A stretch of DNA of 64,000 nucleotides. Origin: Elysia marginata. Its lineage: Eukaryota; Mollusca; Gastropoda; Plakobranchidae. Under the pieces are notes generated by a model that saw only the letters and a list, made by a program, of their open reading frames with translations, was not told the origin of the DNA and ran no database searches. The stretch covers positions 121,561-185,560 of the forward strand of contig BMAT01001742.1 of assembly GCA_019649035.1 (NCBI GenBank). Reading direction: 5' to 3'. This document shows, in pieces, positions 46,101-50,480 of this stretch. A program made the translations under genes and the position numbers. Every line of letters starts with the position of its first letter. Position 1 is the first letter of the stretch.

Positions 46101-48095
46101 TTTTATCACAAAGGCTTTTCATTCTTCTTCAGTAATCTTTTTTTTTATAATTGGCAGCCCCAACTATTACAATTTGTCAGGCCTGACTTTATTAACAAAT
46201 TATTGCAAGACTTCAAAGCTAGGTTATCCAGGCTAGACTAAACCTTATCAAGATATAAGTTCTTTAATTCAGTTCTTTGGAGTTAAAGGTTTTTGAATTT
46301 GTTTTATATGTTCATATAGCAATACGTAAGTGGACAATACAGTTACAGAGGGATCAAGATTGACCCTTGAATTTCTACATTATAAAGGGTTTCAGGGCAA
46401 GACAAGACATGTCCATTTCAAAATTTTGCTAAAATTTGCCCCATAACTGTGTCCATAACTGTGTCCATTTTTACAGCAAAACAACTTTCAAATAAGAAAA
46501 AAAACTTGAAATTTATTTGGAAATTTATTTGAATGGATTCTTATCAAAGCATTTTTTTTATTTTAAGTAGGAAAATATTGCTAACTGGTTGTTACTAGTA
46601 CTACTTATCATTACAGTCATTTTGTGTCATCATGTTTTACGACTTCACATGGAAAAGAAGTTTTTAAAAAAATTGTACAGTTTTATAAATAAGCATAGTT
46701 CTCCTAAGAGTTTTTAGCAGCTTTTGAAACCTGAGCTTCTTGAACAGAGCGATGGTGTTGAAATCAATTGTACACCTGGCAGTGACATAATCTGCCAAGT
46801 AAATGTAAAGCTTGAAAGAGTGGCAGGGCTGGTTTTGTTGTTCTTTTGAAATCAACATGTATCTTCTTTTTAAAATCTGTTTCCAAAGCGTATGTTTACT
46901 ACAGTTGTTTTTTTTTAACTTGTATTACATAAAAGTTTAAGTTCTTTGGCTGGCTGAAGAGCACCAAATATTAATCAGAATGTAAATTAGTCTTGAGACC
47001 AGTGCAAAGGAGTTGGTAGCTGGATATCTTAATTTATAAAAACACCCTATAAAAAAAAGATTAATTTCTCCTTTCCTCTATATTTGAAATCAGAAGAAAT
47101 TCAAAGATCTTTCCACATAATTTTGATAATTCATGCTTTTTAATGTTTGGCAGCTCAGAGAAATGCACTAGACTTAAAATAGAAACACATTGTAATATTA
47201 AAATTGCAATATCTGACTCATTTGGACTGGCTGTAAAACATTTTCTTAGTTATAGTGTCAAATCTGACATTCACCTCACCATACAGTGGTTCCATATACT
47301 TATTAGACTTTGTAACTTGCTCTCTTTAGTTTTTCATACACTAATGGTACTTCTGTTACAGTAATTGTCACTCCACAACAATACAAAGATAACTTTCAAT
47401 GCTGCTACTACATGTACCACTGCCATCATTATTATTTTAATAATATATATACTACAGCCAACTTTACTATTACTCTTATCATACCTCTATTACAACTAAT
47501 TTTTCCACCACTACCTCACCTCAATGACTTCTACTACTAATACCACTATTATTGCTGCCACTATCACCACTGCCAATTTCTATATCTATTATTTCTAGTC
47601 TTCTACTTTTGCTACTGTTACTGTATTCATCATAACTTCTTTTAGTACTACTCCTGCTGCGTACAATGTTGTTGCTACTACTATCAAGAGCAGTGTAGTT
47701 TTTTAAATTTTTTTATTCAAGCACTTGTCATTTTGTAATAAGCAACTTATTTTACAAAGGTTATCTTCAGATGATATATTTTTACTTTCTTTTCTTTTCC
47801 TCTTTCTGCCAGCATAATTGGGTTGTACCTCTCCTTCGTGGTAATTGTTGGACGGGTGCTGAGATCTTCCATCACTAACCAATATTTAACCATCATGTTT
47901 CGAGAGTTACCTGATGTTAACAAGATCTTGCAGCTGTGTTTGGATCTGTACTTAGTGCGAGAGATGAAGGAGTTCCACCTGGAGGAAGATCTCTATGCCA
48001 TGCTGGTATTCGTGTATCGCAGTCCAGACACCATGATCAAGGAGACACGCCAGACTGTGCGCATTGGAAACATAAAGAAAAAGAAAGAGGACTAG
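1026..48095 (+). CDS. Piezo: Piezo mechanosensitive channel gene, 5'-incomplete (37 exons, ending in terminal exon A)
   Basis: Piezo proteins form trimeric, propeller-shaped, mechanically gated cation channels in the plasma membrane. The 36 shared exons plus terminal exon A splice in frame to 1758 codons and a stop. Exon order matches vertebrate Piezo C-terminal two thirds: blade helices, beam, latch/clasp linkers, anchor, outer helix, cap, inner helix, C-terminal domain. Diagnostic motifs are GDYYLFE after the beam, [30 protein letters not shown], the anchor signature PF-x2-E-x6-W, and IMF-x-ELP after the inner helix. The entry spans introns; the exons are listed separately. The N-terminal roughly 700 residues, promoter and start lie outside the window. 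The cytosolic middle linkers are much shorter than in vertebrates. Family identity is certain; individual splice sites are predicted from GT-AG sites and phase. Confidence 0.95.
1611..1759 (+). CDS. Piezo: Piezo exon 2 (blade helix)
   Basis: Acceptor TAG at 1608-1610. Encodes a helix containing [11 protein letters not shown], equivalent to vertebrate IFIYTYQFENF. I chose the donor GTATGT at 1760 (phase 2) over GTGTAT at 1758 because only it restores the frame: GT|G gives Val before LEDIGL in the next exon. Confidence 0.87.
2079..2225 (+). CDS. Piezo: Piezo exon 3 (blade helix)
   Basis: Begins by completing a Val codon, then reads [15 protein letters not shown] and a helix with [13 protein letters not shown], matching vertebrate KLEDLGLKQF and the LHLHYFH helix. 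Donor GTACGT at 2226 (phase 2) is required by exon 4. The overlapping GTAAGA at 2230 would break the frame. Confidence 0.87.
2592..2707 (+). CDS. Piezo: Piezo exon 4 (acidic cytosolic linker)
   Basis: Hydrophilic linker with [12 protein letters not shown] and [11 protein letters not shown]. Vertebrate Piezos have a Glu/Asp-rich loop at the same place. Phase 2 in and phase 1 out at GTAAAT (2708), giving Ser across the junction with exon 5. Low sequence conservation is expected here; the call rests on frame, position and composition. Confidence 0.75.
2708..4356. other. Intron 4
   Basis: Non-coding and AT-rich, with a poly-A run near 3860 and a poly-C/CT tract near 4096-4120. An exon-like open stretch at 3485-3562 is discussed under rejected items. 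Confidence 0.6.
4357..4505 (+). CDS. Piezo: Piezo exon 5 (blade, amphipathic and transmembrane helix)
   Basis: Acceptor CAG at 4354-4356; donor GTAAGT at 4506. Encodes KWRKWLKKV followed by [18 protein letters not shown], matching vertebrate NKWHLVIDRL and VFMWWILELHIIKIV. Phase 1 in, phase 0 out. The last 13 bases and the donor are duplicated about 137 bp downstream. Confidence 0.9.
4493..4717 (+). repeat. Direct repeat copying an exon end and its splice donor
   Basis: An 88-bp segment at 4493-4580 recurs at 4630-4717 with about two mismatches. It covers the last 13 bases of exon 5, its GTAAGT donor and early intron. The spacer is 49 bp. Confidence 0.85.
4506..6755. other. Intron 5
   Basis: Holds the exon-end duplication near its start. 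A possible MITE-like segment begins near 4808, and a TTAA-flanked element candidate lies at 6303-6621. No further coding sequence was seen. Confidence 0.55.
6303..6621. mobile_element. Possible piggyBac-like MITE
   Basis: Left end follows TTAA (6299-6302) with CCTTTTCAC. The right end is GGGAAAAGG followed by TTCA (6622-6625), giving matching 9-bp inverted ends with one mismatch. One mutated target site and short inverted ends make this tentative. Confidence 0.3.
6756..6929 (+). CDS. Piezo: Piezo exon 6 (two blade helices)
   Basis: 174 bp, phase 0 to 0, acceptor AAG and donor GTAAGA. Encodes a helix ending in [13 protein letters not shown] and a second with [17 protein letters not shown], matching vertebrate ALPYAKLRR and VCKMLYQLQTIKPE. 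Confidence 0.92.
8042..8146 (+). CDS. Piezo: Piezo exon 7 (extracellular/helix-edge segment)
   Basis: 105 bp, phase 0 to 0, acceptor ATAG and donor GTAATA. Contains two potential N-glycosylation sequons (NGT, NQT) and WFGLEKVNE, matching vertebrate EWVGLRKSSPLL. It is a symmetric exon, so skipping would keep frame. Confidence 0.88.
8610..8810 (+). CDS. Piezo: Piezo exon 8 (helix and conserved [12 protein letters not shown] block)
   Basis: 201 bp, phase 0 to 0. Encodes a helix ([14 protein letters not shown]), the YHQRQYY turn, and [12 protein letters not shown], one of the best conserved Piezo blocks (vertebrate [12 protein letters not shown]). Acceptor TTTTTTCAG is strong; donor is GTTAGA. 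Confidence 0.94.
8940..9016. repeat. Palindromic hairpin repeat, copy 1
   Basis: 26-bp arms (8940-8965 and 8991-9016) are inverted repeats with one mismatch around a 25-bp loop. A diverged copy with the same core (CAATCAAAGT, AGTATCTGCAGTG) lies near 15388-15452. Probably a small palindromic MITE. Confidence 0.75.
9940..10141 (+). CDS. Piezo: Piezo exon 9 (blade helices)
   Basis: Acceptor CTCTTCAG, donor GTAAGT at 10142. Encodes helices with [18 protein letters not shown] and ends in GFPKGACV, matching vertebrate IAEVWPKYCCFLA and GIPPAPC. Phase 0 in, phase 1 out. Confidence 0.92.
10142..12170. other. Intron 9
   Basis: AT-rich intron. It contains a tRNA-type SINE candidate at about 11645-11990 and a Thy/Ala-rich triplet stretch near 11520-11600. 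Nothing else was recognised. Confidence 0.6.
11645..11990 (+). mobile_element. tRNA-derived SINE
   Basis: The head resembles the pol III A box (TGGTCAAGTGGTAG near 11658) and B box (GGTGTTTGAGCC near 11698). A tRNA-unrelated body follows, with an AGAGCGCTTAGATCATTA block near 11920 typical of conserved SINE tails. It does not fold as an intact tRNA gene, so a SINE is preferred. Confidence 0.5.
12171..12269 (+). CDS. Piezo: Piezo exon 10 (extracellular C-x-YPW loop)
   Basis: Continues from the Cys of exon 9 as NYPW, matching the conserved vertebrate CRDYPW, and then WLFLPDY, matching KWLYFPDF. Phase 1 in and out. The GTTTGT donor is weak but the frame fits exon 11. Confidence 0.88.
12646..12811 (+). 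CDS. Piezo: Piezo exon 11 (helix plus acidic linker)
   Basis: Encodes [11 protein letters not shown] (vertebrate DFMLLLCASLQ), then a cytosolic linker rich in Asp/Glu, and ends CEDFTINQK. Phase 1 in, phase 2 out at GTACGT. Confidence 0.88.
13109..13283. mobile_element. TA-flanked MITE, copy 1 (Tigger/pogo-like ends)
   Basis: Starts CAGTAGAACCC after TA (13107-13108) and ends GGGCTTTCACTG before TA (13284-13285). The inverted ends are imperfect. A 173-bp relative lies at 60731-60903 and shares internal blocks such as AAAGTCACATAAGAGG. No coding capacity. Confidence 0.75.
13585..13770 (+). CDS. Piezo: Piezo exon 12 (two helices, FITGxTRI block)
   Basis: Encodes [19 protein letters not shown], closely matching vertebrate FWFVLTIIFITGTTRISIF, then [15 protein letters not shown] (vertebrate GGDLLLKPIKSIL). 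Phase 2 in and out; donor GTGAGT. Confidence 0.95.
14842..14899 (+). CDS. Piezo: Piezo exon 13 (short helix exon)
   Basis: 58 bp after a strong polypyrimidine tract and CAG. Encodes [15 protein letters not shown], matching vertebrate WDWLIAYNVFVITMK. Phase 2 in, phase 0 out at GTATTC. Confidence 0.9.
15238..15343 (+). CDS. Piezo: Piezo exon 14 (blade helix and extracellular Cys loop)
   Basis: Acceptor CTCTCTAG, donor GTAAGT. Encodes [11 protein letters not shown], matching vertebrate CWLIQAFSLAC. Phase 0 in, phase 1 out. Confidence 0.9.
15388..15452. repeat. Palindromic hairpin repeat, copy 2 (degenerate)
   Basis: Shares CAATCAAAGT, AGTATCTGCAGTG and the opposing arm core with the hairpin at 8940-9016. 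The arms are more diverged. Limits are approximate. Confidence 0.5.
16353..16509 (+). CDS. Piezo: Piezo exon 15 (last helix before the beam)
   Basis: Encodes a loop with one Cys, then [18 protein letters not shown] and HYFRHVV, matching vertebrate WDSICFAFLLLQRRVFMSYYFLHVV. Phase 1 in, phase 2 out at GTAAGC. Confidence 0.95.
16707..16867 (+). CDS. Piezo: Piezo exon 16 (beam helix)
   Basis: Starts [20 protein letters not shown] and continues as a long Lys/Glu/Gln helix with [13 protein letters not shown]. This matches the vertebrate beam (RGAELF...LKRQMDRIKARQ), the roughly 80 Å intracellular lever linking blade to pore. Phase 2 in, phase 1 out at GTAAAT. Confidence 0.93.
18267..18394 (+). 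CDS. Piezo: Piezo exon 17 (post-beam latch, GDYYLFE)
   Basis: Encodes [11 protein letters not shown], matching the vertebrate RSGDYYLFE block just after the beam, then a polar tail. In vertebrate PIEZO1 this neighbourhood includes the latch and lateral plug. Phase 1 in, phase 0 out at GTATGA. Confidence 0.92.
18620..18670. other. Assembly gap (51 N)
   Basis: Run of N inside intron 17. No exon is missing from the reading frame across it. Confidence 0.99.
18855..19758 (-). pseudogene. LINE reverse transcriptase fragment (inverted 5' part)
   Basis: Reads on the minus strand from about 19758 with [12 protein letters not shown], then [19 protein letters not shown] and the catalytic region HEDDFAIW. 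The usual YADD is HEDD, keeping both Asp but losing Tyr and Ala. Next come the thumb block [12 protein letters not shown] and the MEYASPAW block. The open frame extends upstream to 19853, but residues beyond the 19759 junction are antisense of the RNase H part. Truncated and inverted, so not functional in place. Confidence 0.9.
19759..20745 (+). pseudogene. LINE ORF2 C-terminus: RNase H domain and CCHC-like knuckle
   Basis: The plus-strand open frame carries a type I RNase H with YTDRS (first Asp), a [11 protein letters not shown] Glu, IFCDSQAAL (second Asp) and the [13 protein letters not shown] His/Asp block. A C-x-C-x8-H-x4-C knuckle follows (CECGT to LLQDC). Stop TGA at 20743-20745. The frame also opens upstream to 19675, but that part is antisense RT sequence. 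All RNase H catalytic residues appear kept, so the insertion looks young. RT plus RNase H order is typical of I/Jockey-type LINEs. Confidence 0.9.
22005..22090. repeat. CT-rich low-complexity tract
   Basis: Imperfect run of CTCTCTGT/CTGTCTCT units. An open frame across it reads only Ser/Leu/Phe-rich low complexity and is not a gene. Confidence 0.8.
22291..22332 (+). CDS. Piezo: Piezo exon 18, 42-bp symmetric exon (candidate cassette)
   Basis: CAG acceptor at 22288-22290 and GTGATT donor. Encodes [14 protein letters not shown], phase 0 to 0. It joins exon 17 (ending PNPLQ) to exon 19 (GTKPES) in frame, but either would also join directly. Not conserved with vertebrates; accepted on splice sites, openness and phase. 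Confidence 0.6.
23394..23469 (+). CDS. Piezo: Piezo exon 19 (acidic linker)
   Basis: Encodes [18 protein letters not shown], a Glu-rich cytosolic linker like the vertebrate one between latch and clasp. Phase 0 in, phase 1 out at GTAATA, giving Thr with exon 20. Confidence 0.75.
24047..24204 (+). CDS. Piezo: Piezo exon 20 (clasp-like region)
   Basis: Encodes [20 protein letters not shown] and [13 protein letters not shown], matching vertebrate IIKRIFNILKFTWVLFLATVD and the TTWLN...ISREH clasp. Phase 1 in, phase 0 out at GTATGT. Confidence 0.9.
24898..24956 (+). CDS. Piezo: Piezo exon 21 (cytosolic linker)
   Basis: Acceptor TTTTCAG, donor GTAAGT. Encodes [19 protein letters not shown], phase 0 in and 2 out. 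Not conserved in sequence; supported by strong sites and frame. Confidence 0.75.
24957..26512. other. Intron 21
   Basis: AT-rich non-coding. No repeat family or exon recognised. Confidence 0.55.
26513..26575 (+). CDS. Piezo: Piezo exon 22 (cytosolic linker)
   Basis: Encodes [20 protein letters not shown] between phase 2 sites (CTCAG acceptor, GTAATA donor). Joins exon 21 through a Val codon and exon 23 through a Ser codon. Confidence 0.75.
27277..27544 (+). CDS. Piezo: Piezo exon 23 (helices, SVPRPS block)
   Basis: Begins acidic ([10 protein letters not shown]), then helices with [16 protein letters not shown] and [16 protein letters not shown], matching vertebrate ARSEMVCYFVIILNHM and [16 protein letters not shown]. 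Donor GTGAGT, phase 0 out. Confidence 0.96.
27972..28148 (+). CDS. Piezo: Piezo exon 24 (FQFGFFPWN helix block)
   Basis: Encodes [22 protein letters not shown] and [12 protein letters not shown], all near-identical to vertebrate blocks. 177 bp, phase 0 to 0, donor GTAAGT. Confidence 0.96.
28967..29050 (+). CDS. Piezo: Piezo exon 25 (linker after HRSIL helix)
   Basis: Encodes [19 protein letters not shown] and a charged tail; vertebrates have CHGLWDEDD at this place. 84 bp, phase 0 to 0, donor GTAAGT. Confidence 0.88.
29344..29412 (+). CDS. Piezo: Candidate optional exon between Piezo exons 25 and 26
   Basis: 69 bp, open in phase 0, preceded by TTTCTTTAG and followed by a perfect GTAAGT. It would insert 23 residues (start [12 protein letters not shown]) without shifting frame. 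The hydrophobic product is unlike the neighbouring linker, so this may be chance or a pseudo-exon. Confidence 0.3.
29593..29654 (+). CDS. Piezo: Piezo exon 26 (acidic linker)
   Basis: Encodes [19 protein letters not shown] between an AAAG acceptor and a GTGAGT donor; phase 0 in and 2 out. It replaces the far longer vertebrate linker here. Confidence 0.8.
30699..30852 (+). CDS. Piezo: Piezo exon 27 (helix, TDVY block)
   Basis: Encodes [20 protein letters not shown], then a helix ([18 protein letters not shown]), matching vertebrate RQFFYDLIHPDYSAVTDVY and IIIVFGFWAFG. Phase 2 in, phase 0 out at GTAAGT. Confidence 0.95.
31937..31960 (+). CDS. Piezo: Piezo exon 28, 24-bp microexon candidate
   Basis: CATCAG acceptor and GTACAA donor bracket 24 bases encoding AGVSLLNK. 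Phase 0 on both sides, between exon 27 (FGPA) and exon 29 (ATTGDG). Exons 27 and 29 also join directly, so it is most likely optional. Confidence 0.5.
32029..32243 (+). CDS. Piezo: Piezo exon 29 ([10 protein letters not shown] helices)
   Basis: Encodes [28 protein letters not shown] and [15 protein letters not shown], near-identical to vertebrate blocks and closer still to insect Piezo. Phase 0 in, phase 2 out at GTAAGA. Confidence 0.96.
33204..33362 (+). CDS. Piezo: Piezo exon 30 (QIRCGYPTR block)
   Basis: Encodes [20 protein letters not shown] and [15 protein letters not shown], among the most conserved Piezo stretches; it leads into the anchor. Phase 2 in and out; donor GTGATT. Confidence 0.96.
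33532..34223. repeat. Intronic tandem repeat, three units of about 208-250 bp
   Basis: Units begin near 33532, 33782 and 33990 with AGGCTTTT and a T-rich tract followed by AGG. They share TATACTTAAGATGTCCTTTG and end in AATGTAGGCCTAC. The second unit lacks about 40 bp near its end, and the third has an expanded T run. Confidence 0.9.
34565..34712 (+). CDS. Piezo: Piezo exon 31 (anchor, PF-x2-E-x6-W signature)
   Basis: Encodes [12 protein letters not shown], an exact fit to the Piezo family signature PF-x2-E-x6-W, then [10 protein letters not shown] and [16 protein letters not shown]. The anchor links blade to the pore helices. Phase 2 in, phase 0 out at GTATGA. Confidence 0.97.
35350..35970 (+). 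mobile_element. Decayed LINE fragment (RT C-terminal region)
   Basis: Open stretches on the plus strand read [30 protein letters not shown] and later LDSLYEY-like and [12 protein letters not shown]-like blocks. These resemble the end of L2/RTE-type LINE proteins (NHLxLNVxKTKEL, KYLGxxID, FFPxAIRxL). Stops and frame changes separate the blocks. Limits are approximate. Confidence 0.6.
36457..36735 (+). CDS. Piezo: Piezo exon 32 (outer pore helix and start of cap)
   Basis: Encodes a Lys-containing lead-in ([16 protein letters not shown]), the outer helix with [19 protein letters not shown], and the first cap strand [12 protein letters not shown] (vertebrate VTITLGGYQPIF). Phase 0 to 0; donor GTAAAA. 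Confidence 0.96.
37838..37915. repeat. Minisatellite, three 26-bp units
   Basis: GTTAGGATTGCTGTTATTTG-type units begin at 37838, 37864 and 37890. The first differs by CCA for GCT. Confidence 0.9.
39416..39700. repeat. CT microsatellite containing assembly gap
   Basis: CTCTCT runs flank 240 Ns (39450-39689), so the gap probably lies within an unresolved CT repeat. Open frames predicted across it are artefacts. Confidence 0.85.
40260..40429 (+). CDS. Piezo: Piezo exon 33 (cap domain)
   Basis: Encodes [19 protein letters not shown], matching vertebrate LEGNSNSLWTISPPSKQKM in the extracellular cap. Phase 0 in, phase 2 out at GTGGGT. Confidence 0.93.
40430..42420. other. Intron 33
   Basis: AT-rich non-coding sequence with no recognised element. 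It ends in a strong TTCTTTTTCAG acceptor. Confidence 0.55.
42421..42546 (+). CDS. Piezo: Piezo exon 34 (cap domain)
   Basis: Encodes [20 protein letters not shown] and a helix [13 protein letters not shown], aligning with the vertebrate cap stretch around SIAKMIAGNDTESS. Phase 2 in and out; donor GTAAGC. Confidence 0.88.
43084..43163 (+). CDS. Piezo: Piezo exon 35 (cap domain)
   Basis: Encodes [20 protein letters not shown], aligning with vertebrate VTIEKIYPYYVKAPSDSNSK. Phase 2 in, phase 1 out at GTATGC. Confidence 0.87.
43379..43586 (+). CDS. Piezo: Piezo exon 36 (end of cap; common donor for both last exons)
   Basis: Encodes [12 protein letters not shown] and [19 protein letters not shown], matching vertebrate EWWVLNLTG and VFNDKVSPPSLGFLAGYG. 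It ends in the first two bases of a Gly codon before GTAAGT. Both downstream terminal exons start with C and complete that Gly, so either is compatible. Confidence 0.96.
44390..44546 (+). mobile_element. Tigger/pogo-like element end (fragment)
   Basis: Terminates ATGGATTCCACTG before TA (44547-44548), preceded by TTGACTTTAAGCG and TTGACTTCAAGTG subterminal motifs typical of Tigger-like elements. I could not locate the left end, so it may be truncated. Confidence 0.4.
47390..47690. repeat. Degenerate ACT/ACC triplet tract
   Basis: Many imperfect CTACTA, CCACTA and ATTATT triplets. An old simple repeat without consistent frame. Confidence 0.6.
47813..48095 (+). CDS. Piezo: Piezo terminal exon A (inner pore helix, C-terminal domain, stop)
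   Basis: CTGCCAG acceptor; completes the Gly codon, then [17 protein letters not shown] (inner helix), [13 protein letters not shown] (pore neck and C-terminal domain), [17 protein letters not shown] and [14 protein letters not shown]. It closely matches the vertebrate last exon (IMFEELP, YRSPETMIKWTR). The neck Met-Phe pair is kept and the first Glu is Arg. The tail ends in a Lys cluster and KED; stop TAG at 48093-48095. Confidence 0.97.
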
Positions 48096-48281
48096 ATAAA
48101 GATATAAATATTTGATTAGTAAAGGTTAGTTAAAATAGCTGGCCAGGTTGAAATTAAAAGAGTAAAGTGGAGTTTATGTGGAGAGGATAAAGAATAGAAC
48201 ATGCTTGAATTTTTTTTTTCTAATTTTTGTACCTGCAAAATGTAAATTATTTAAAAATGTAAGATCAAAGTCTCTGGCCCC

Positions 48282-48287
48282 AATAAA
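48282..48287 (+). terminator. Possible poly(A) signal for terminal exon A
   Basis: AATAAA about 190 bp after the stop. Others follow within 1 kb, so the true cleavage site cannot be decided from sequence. Confidence 0.35.
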
Positions 48288-48326
48288 CAACCACAAAAAT
48301 ATCATCAACAACTAAAAAGACCTTAA

Positions 48327-48534
48327 CCCCTTCACTGCTTTTACCATTAAAAAAATTTGTTAAAAAATAGTAAAACTGAAAAAAATTGCAAATCTGCTTT
48401 TTAACAAAGGAAATGATGTGTTTGGTTTACTATGTCGACAAGTTTGTTACGGCTATATCTCTCTGACCGTTCATAAGACTAAATAAACAAGAATTCTCTA
48501 CCCCGAGTGAGACTCGGGCCTGGCAGTGAAGGGG
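48327..48534. mobile_element. piggyBac-like MITE in the 3' flank of terminal exon A
   Basis: 208 bp flanked by TTAA (48323-48326 and 48535-48538) with perfect 12-bp inverted ends, CCCCTTCACTGC and GCAGTGAAGGGG. TTAA duplication is the hallmark of piggyBac. No coding capacity. Confidence 0.8.
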
Positions 48535-48999
48535 TTAAAGACACAGCTGTATCGGGGCTTCTTTGTATTTAGTTAAAAGGAAAAAATCCACTGTTGGCCT
48601 TTTCTGTCAATCTAGATACTTGACCCTAGAAATCTTTTATCATACAGTTGGCATGATATCAATTAACTTTTTTATTGACCATAGAAATTTAACAATTTAT
48701 CAAGTCTTATTGTCACTAACGAGGTAGGAAGTAGGCTTGACATTCTCACAGATTACCAACCTAGACAATAAAACATTGACCCCAACAAGCAGTGTTAAAG
48801 AGCAAACAGAATAGTTTACCTTACATTGATAAGCTGTCCTTTTCCTAAGCTTAAAAACTAATCTGAAGCTTTTGTTTTAAAAACGTTTTAAGTTTAAATT
48901 CAGTCAGTTTAAAGGAAAACCTGAAAGTGCAATAAAAAGATCCACATAAAAGGGACTTCTTTGAGTACAGTTTGCAATCAACATTGTTTCTGAAATTGA

Positions 49000-49234
49000 A
49001 AACCACATTAATTTTTTTGGGATTGGTTAATAGATTTTTCTGTTTTGTTTTAAGATGAGCTTTAAAATGGACATTTAAACCACATTAATTTATTTGGGAT
49101 TGGTGACTAGATTTTTTTGTTTTAAGATGAGCTTTAAAATGGACGTTTAAACCACATTAATTTATTTGGGATTGGTTACTAGATTTTTTGGTTTTAAGAT
49201 GAGCTTTAAAATGGACATTTAAACCACATTAATT
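49000..49234. repeat. Minisatellite, 3.2 units of 72-77 bp
   Basis: Units start at 49000, 49077, 49149 and 49221 (partial) with AAACCACATTAATT and share TTTAAGATGAGCTTTAAAAT. They are very similar, so expansion is recent. Confidence 0.92.
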
Positions 49235-50176
49235 CAGGTGACACCCCAACATAATAAGTTGCTGCAGTTAGCATTGTTTTCATGTTTTAGAGGCTGCTTT
49301 AAACAGACAAAGCTGACTAGAGAAATATAAAACTTTATATAAATTTGAAGGCTTCTTATGGATTGCAAATTTGAAAATTAATTTTCATTCACGGACAAAA
49401 AAATGTAGGAAAATTTTTTTAAAAATTAAAAACTTAAAATATTGTAAAATAACAAAGATACCATCTAAAAAATCAATAATAATTCTTGATTTGTCCGTTT
49501 CGGAGGATATTAAGCTTCAAAATAGTTGTTTTGATCTTGCATTATGAAGATGTGCATTATAGTTTTATGCTCAGAAAAGAGTCTTGAACCTGATCCATAT
49601 CCTAGGCTGCTGATATAACCACAAACTTGTATTTTTCATCCTCAATATCTCTGGTTTAAAAAGGTCTTATTCTTCATTTCCATCAATACTGTGTAAATTG
49701 TCAGCTAATAACGGAACTAGAGGCCATTTGTGTGTGCTAGCTGTGTAGGTATAGAAAAATGCAATAAGCAGGACTTGAAACACAATTTGCTCAACTTGAT
49801 TCAATGCTAACGAAAGTATATTCTTAGAAATAAATTCATAAAGATACAAAAATTAAAATCATTTACAATTTCAAGTGCAGAGCAGAGCCTTTTTAAATCT
49901 GATTTAGTTAAAATTTTCTTGAAATAATATTAGCTGCATTGGTAAGAATACAACAGAATGAATTAAAATGCAATCCATCAGAAAGCATTGACTACATAAT
50001 CCTGTTTGAATTAAATCCAGCCCACATTTTAGATTGTTTCAAAGTGCTTTAATTTGACAGAATGAAATACCTTCAGTCAAGGAAATAAAGGGTAAAATTG
50101 GTATTGTGCAATGACATAATTTTAAAAAATATATGCATAATAATCCTAGCTGTTGTCTCATGTTTGATATGCTTAA

Positions 50177-50480
50177 CTCTTTAAACCTGCTGGCTGCACA
50201 ATGCAGCTAGTAGGTGTGACCAATAGGATGAGCGGCCGCAGTTTGTGGTCAGTTAAGGCACCATACAATACTTACAGGTATGGAATACTCAATGGATAAA
50301 AGAGCAAAACATTGTCACAATGATTTTTGATGGTGGTTATGGTTTTGGTTCAACTCAAATTCATTTTAGAAACAACATTGCACACATACCAAAAAGTTAC
50401 CCACTCGGTCATTTTACTCTCTTTCAAAATCTTCCAAAACTCTCCATCAAAATGGGGTTTTTGCTTCTCGGATTAAGGAG
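50177..50480. mobile_element. Second TTAA-flanked MITE
   Basis: Flanked by TTAA at 50173-50176 and 50481-50484. The inverted ends CTCTTTAAACC and GGATTAAGGAG match in 8 of 11 positions. Probably an older piggyBac-like MITE. Confidence 0.5.

Larger units (their letters stand above)
43587..47812. other. Intron 36 (to terminal exon A)
   Basis: 4.2 kb. Holds a Tigger-like 3' end near 44390-44546 and a degenerate triplet tract near 47390-47690. No other exon seen. Confidence 0.6.
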
